This document shows, one piece after another, positions 25,694 through 28,216 of a stretch of DNA of 28,216 nucleotides (position 1 is the first letter of the stretch; each line of letters starts with the position of its first letter). The stretch is from Gammaproteobacteria bacterium (lineage in GTDB: Bacteria; Pseudomonadota; Gammaproteobacteria; Pseudomonadales; GM7GCV1). The notes beneath the pieces were generated by a model. The model searched no databases. It worked only from the letters and a program-made list of their open reading frames with translations, and had not been told where the DNA came from. Made by a program: the position numbers and the translations under genes. The DNA lies in assembly GCA_030830945.1 (NCBI GenBank), contig JAURLY010000234.1:1-28216 (forward strand). The letters are read 5' to 3'.

Positions 25694-26554
25694 TTAAATC
25701 CAACGCCAGGCATCCGGCGTGTTAAAAAGCGCAGCCATGCCTGAATGATTGGTTACATGCGCTGACGAGTGACAAGTAATCTTTCCCCGAATATCCCCGC
25801 CAACCAATTGCAGGTCACCGATAATATCCAGCACTTTATGGCGCACCATATCATTTGCATGCAGCAGTCCCGAAGGGTTTATCGGTCGACCAAACGCGTA
25901 CACCACAGCAGTATTTAATCCCGCCCCACGCAATACCGGGTTTTTAAGGAAGTTACCCACGATCTTTGGCAACCAAATATCCTTTAGACGCCCCCAGGCT
26001 TTGGCACCAATAATTTCCTGTTTAAACACTGCCGGAGTCATATCGCCGGCCCATGGCATATGACCATACTCGCCCGGATAGATATTAATATCGACGGCAA
26101 AACCATCGTACGGCTCAAACGAAAATTTTCGGTGCTCATTTTCATAGCTGACAGGCTGAAGTATTTCCAGAACTCGACGCTGTTCACCTAAATCAATAGT
26201 CCCTACTTCGTCGATCAACTCGACAATAGGTCGGGCACTGCCATCGAGAATGGGCACTTCTTCGCCCTCGATCTCAACTTCCAGATTATCTATGCCCGTG
26301 GCATAACATGCAGCCATTAGGTGCTCGACCGTTCGTACCGACACCCCTTGATCATTGGCGATGCAAGTACAGGCGGGATATCTAATCACCCTATCCCAAA
26401 GAGCAGGCACCCAGTTGTCCGAACCTTGCCCATCCAATCGGTGAAACCTTATACCCATACCTGCATCTGAAGGTTTTAAGTGCACAATAGCATTACGCCC
26501 GCTATGCATTCCCTTACCATGGAAACTGACGGTTTTTGCGATAGTGTTCTGCAA
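25694..26554 (-). CDS. LpxC-family deacetylase paralogue
   Basis: LpxC removes the N-acetyl group of UDP-3-O-acyl-GlcNAc in lipid A synthesis using zinc. This 286-residue protein aligns over the whole family. With numbering from the 26554 start, E77/H78 in VEHLMAA, H239/D243 in RHKVLDIIGD and H266 in SSAHVTNH match E. coli E78/H79, H238/D242 and H265. However, the ARTFGF block holding catalytic Thr191 reads AKAWGR here, with Ala186 in place of threonine, and a short extra stretch follows. It lies outside the usual ftsZ-lpxC setting, inside a capsule locus, so a second copy with another substrate is likely. The frame is open to a TTG at 26566, but GGAGG at 26564-26560 sits five bases before the TTG at 26554, giving an N-terminus like canonical LpxC. 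Confidence 0.85.
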   Translation of the reverse strand: MQNTIAKTVSFHGKGMHSGRNAIVHLKPSDAGMGIRFHRLDGQGSDNWVPALWDRVIRYPACTCIANDQGVSVRTVEHLMAACYATGIDNLEVEIEGEEVPILDGSARPIVELIDEVGTIDLGEQRRVLEILQPVSYENEHRKFSFEPYDGFAVDINIYPGEYGHMPWAGDMTPAVFKQEIIGAKAWGRLKDIWLPKIVGNFLKNPVLRGAGLNTAVVYAFGRPINPSGLLHANDMVRHKVLDIIGDLQLVGGDIRGKITCHSSAHVTNHSGMAALFNTPDAWRWI

Positions 26555-26564
26555 TCTGTCCTCC
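26552..26564 (-). promoter_or_regulatory. Ribosome-binding site fixing the lpxC-like start
   Basis: On the minus strand GGAGG (26564-26560) is followed by five bases and a TTG codon (26554-26552). This places initiation four codons after the first possible TTG (26566), which would itself overlap the GGAGG. Confidence 0.65.
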
Positions 26565-26610
26565 AAAAAAATGAATTGCTGTTGAGCTAACGAAATCCTG
26601 CAGGTTTACC

Positions 26611-26639
26611 TTGACTAACACTCAGCAGCTTCGTAATGT
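26611..26639 (+). promoter_or_regulatory. Weak candidate promoter for kpsS
   Basis: In the gap between the divergent lpxC-like gene and kpsS, a TTGACT (26611-26616) is followed after 17 bases by TAATGT (26634-26639). The -10 is poor. kpsS needs its own promoter because the gene before it runs the other way, which is the main reason to list this. Confidence 0.25.
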
Positions 26640-26729
26640 CCCGCCTCAATTCCGTGCCCTCTTGATACTGCCAGAAAGCAATCAACAGACGGAAATATAC
26701 AACAGACACGAGCATCTCAACGACGAAAT

Positions 26730-27953
26730 ATGCCCGACGCCCGCCATTTCCTCTTTTTACAAGGACCAATCTCGCCTTTTTTTCCGTTGCTGGCAAAAAA
26801 ACTGGAGGGGCAAGGACACAAGGTTTTTAAAATAAACCTTAACCTGGGCGATCAATTGCATTGGAAGTGTACGAATACTTCTAATTATCGAGGGAAACTG
26901 GAACACTGGGATAACTGGATTGGCCAGTACTATCATGACCACCAGATTACTGACATCCTGCTTCTTGGTGAACAGCGCGAATATCACCAAATAGCTATCC
27001 AGAAAGCACGGAATGAAAACATTCAGGTTATTGTTACCGATTTCGGCTACTTGCGTCCCGACTGGATTACCTTTGAGCACAACGGGATGTCTTCTGAGTC
27101 CCTTTTTCCGCAATCCCCCGAAGAAATTATGGCGTTAGCCGATCAATGCGGCACTCGCGATATGAAAAAAGTGTATCAGGATTCTTTTTTCAATCAGGCA
27201 TATTGGGATGTGCTTTACCATTTTGCGGCCATTCTGGGCTGGATATTTTTTCCGGGCTATGACAATTTCCGGCGCCATAATCCCGTTCAGGACTATCTTG
27301 GTATTTTGGTCCGACTCATGCGACGTCGATGGGTGGAGCCCAAAGCATCAAGCTTTGTAGAATGGATTAGCGCAAGTGACATTCGCTACTTTGTCTACCC
27401 GCTTCAGCTCCAGCACGATTATTCCATTCAGGCATATTCTCCCTACGATGGTAACGACCAGCCTATGGAAGACATCTTGCGCTCATTCGCGCATTCATCA
27501 CCTAAGGACGTCCATCTGGTAGTGAAAATTCACCCACTAGATCCCAACCCTTTTAAATGGAAGCGCATGGTACTTTCTGGCGCGAGACGCTTTCATATAG
27601 CTGACAGAGTACATTTTCTCGACGGTGGAAATCTGCAAAAACTGCTCTATTCGGCTCAGGGAATGATTACCATCAATAGCACGACAGGCATAGCCACCTT
27701 GCAGGAAGGTATTGCCACCAAAATATTGGGCAGTGCAATCTACGACATTGAAGGATTGGTCAGCAAGCAGTCTCTGGACGAATTCTGGAATGATCCCACA
27801 CATCCAGACATCCCCTTACGCGATGCGTTTATCAAGGCGCTGACAGACACCGTGCAACTGAAAGGAACCTACTATCAGCAGCCCGGTCTGGATAATGCTG
27901 TTGAAGAAGCCGCACACCGCTTGCTTAATAACAAGATTAACCAACCCTATTAG
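26730..27953 (+). CDS. kpsS: Capsular polysaccharide Kdo transferase KpsS
   Basis: KpsS adds the first Kdo residue to the lipid acceptor (lyso-phosphatidylglycerol in E. coli), starting the linker that KpsC extends. The 407-residue protein opens with the family signature FLFLQGPISPFFPLLAKKLE (about 7-26), followed by GHKVFKINLNLGD. It has FGYLRPDWIT (about 105-114), KIHPLDPNPF (about 266-275) and NSTTG (about 316-320), all typical of KpsS. The ATG at 26730 has no strong Shine-Dalgarno, but it places the conserved QGP block near the N-terminus as in homologues. It ends four bases from the convergent trmJ stop, marking the right edge of the capsule block. Confidence 0.93.
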   Translation: MPDARHFLFLQGPISPFFPLLAKKLEGQGHKVFKINLNLGDQLHWKCTNTSNYRGKLEHWDNWIGQYYHDHQITDILLLGEQREYHQIAIQKARNENIQVIVTDFGYLRPDWITFEHNGMSSESLFPQSPEEIMALADQCGTRDMKKVYQDSFFNQAYWDVLYHFAAILGWIFFPGYDNFRRHNPVQDYLGILVRLMRRRWVEPKASSFVEWISASDIRYFVYPLQLQHDYSIQAYSPYDGNDQPMEDILRSFAHSSPKDVHLVVKIHPLDPNPFKWKRMVLSGARRFHIADRVHFLDGGNLQKLLYSAQGMITINSTTGIATLQEGIATKILGSAIYDIEGLVSKQSLDEFWNDPTHPDIPLRDAFIKALTDTVQLKGTYYQQPGLDNAVEEAAHRLLNNKINQPY

Positions 27954-27957
27954 CTGC

Positions 27958-28216
27958 TTACAGTTTTTCTATACTGGACAGGAATCCTCGAAGAATTTGG
28001 ACTTCAGACTCATCGGGGCGAATTCGGTTAAACATCCTTCGTAAACGAGTCATTGTTTGGCGGGGATTTGACGGATTATGAAACCCAGTCTTCATCATCG
28101 ACCGCTCCAAATGCTCAATCAAAAACTCTACTGACTCACTTGATGCAAGCGGTTCATCCCATTGTTCACAGATCGGCAGCTCACCGGCTTCATCAAGCTG
28201 ATGCATTCGTAATTCA
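27958..28216 (-). CDS. trmJ: tRNA (cytidine/uridine-32-2'-O)-methyltransferase TrmJ, C-terminal part
   Basis: TrmJ (SPOUT/TrmH family) methylates the 2'-OH of nucleotide 32 of certain tRNAs. Only the last 86 or so codons are present; the frame stays open to the right edge (ELRMHQLDEAGELP). The C-terminal helical extension is recognisable from HLERSMMKTGFHNPSNP, RQTMTRLRRMFNR and DESEVQILRG, blocks characteristic of bacterial TrmJ. It points toward iscR, its usual neighbour in gammaproteobacteria, but the 25-kb capsule block intervenes and cysE, often located between them, is absent. Confidence 0.85.
   Translation of the reverse strand, partial: ELRMHQLDEAGELPICEQWDEPLASSESVEFLIEHLERSMMKTGFHNPSNPRQTMTRLRRMFNRIRPDESEVQILRGFLSSIEKL

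Noticed and set aside
26611..26835. 74-codon plus-strand frame overlapping the start of kpsS
   Set aside because: It runs into kpsS in another frame, has no similarity I recognise, and its start coincides with the candidate -35 of kpsS.
1..28216. CRISPR arrays, tRNA/rRNA genes, insertion sequences, integrases
   Set aside because: Scanning by eye found no regularly spaced repeats, no clover-leaf-like segments in the gaps and no transposase or integrase motifs in any long frame.

Overview
The window looks like a chromosomal region of a gammaproteobacterium, probably marine. The Fe-S biogenesis genes (iscR, an E. coli-like iscS, sufB) and the trmJ end are of gammaproteobacterial type, and the sulfated-polysaccharide character of the middle fits a marine habitat. 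I cannot name the genus from sequence alone.

Layout. (1) 1-2666, minus strand: start of a SUF/ISC operon, iscR -> iscS -> sufB (sufB runs off the left edge). A strong IscR type 1 box lies inside the sufB promoter and a weaker one in the iscR promoter. (2) 2793-12541, plus strand: first half of a group 2 (ABC-transporter, Kps) capsule locus. It holds a KpsD-like outer-membrane export protein, the KpsM/KpsT ABC transporter, KpsE, a two-domain glycosyltransferase, a PhyH-type Fe(II)/2-oxoglutarate oxygenase, two unrelated sulfotransferases and a GT-B glycosyltransferase. (3) 12696-22529, plus strand: a 7.6-kb gene for a single-module highly reducing type I polyketide synthase (KS-AT-DH-MT-ER-KR-ACP, no thioesterase), then a PLP alpha-oxoamine synthase and a stand-alone formyltransferase. 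(4) 22524-23510, minus: a second PhyH-type oxygenase. (5) 23597-27953: kpsC (+), a divergent lpxC paralogue (-) and kpsS (+). KpsC and KpsS are the Kdo-linker enzymes of group 2 capsules. (6) 27958-28216, minus: the C-terminal end of trmJ.

How it may work together. KpsC/KpsS build a Kdo linker on a lipid, the glycosyltransferases and sulfotransferases make and sulfate a polymer, and KpsMTED exports it. The polyketide synthase has no release domain, so the oxoamine synthase next to it is the obvious off-loading enzyme. It would condense the reduced chain with an amino acid to give a sphingoid-like long-chain amino-ketone, as Fum8 does for Fum1 in fumonisin synthesis. The formyltransferase, the oxygenases and the LpxC-like deacetylase could tailor that product or capsule sugars. 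This module sits between the two halves of a capsule locus, so a polyketide-derived amino-lipid that is part of, or an anchor for, a sulfated capsule is the most interesting hypothesis here. It is inference, not something the sequence proves.

The whole block lies between iscR and trmJ, which in many gammaproteobacteria are close neighbours (usually with cysE). That suggests an island inserted into an otherwise conserved neighbourhood. Gene density is high: no gene-free stretch exceeds about 190 bases, and I see no tRNA, rRNA, CRISPR array, transposase or integrase.
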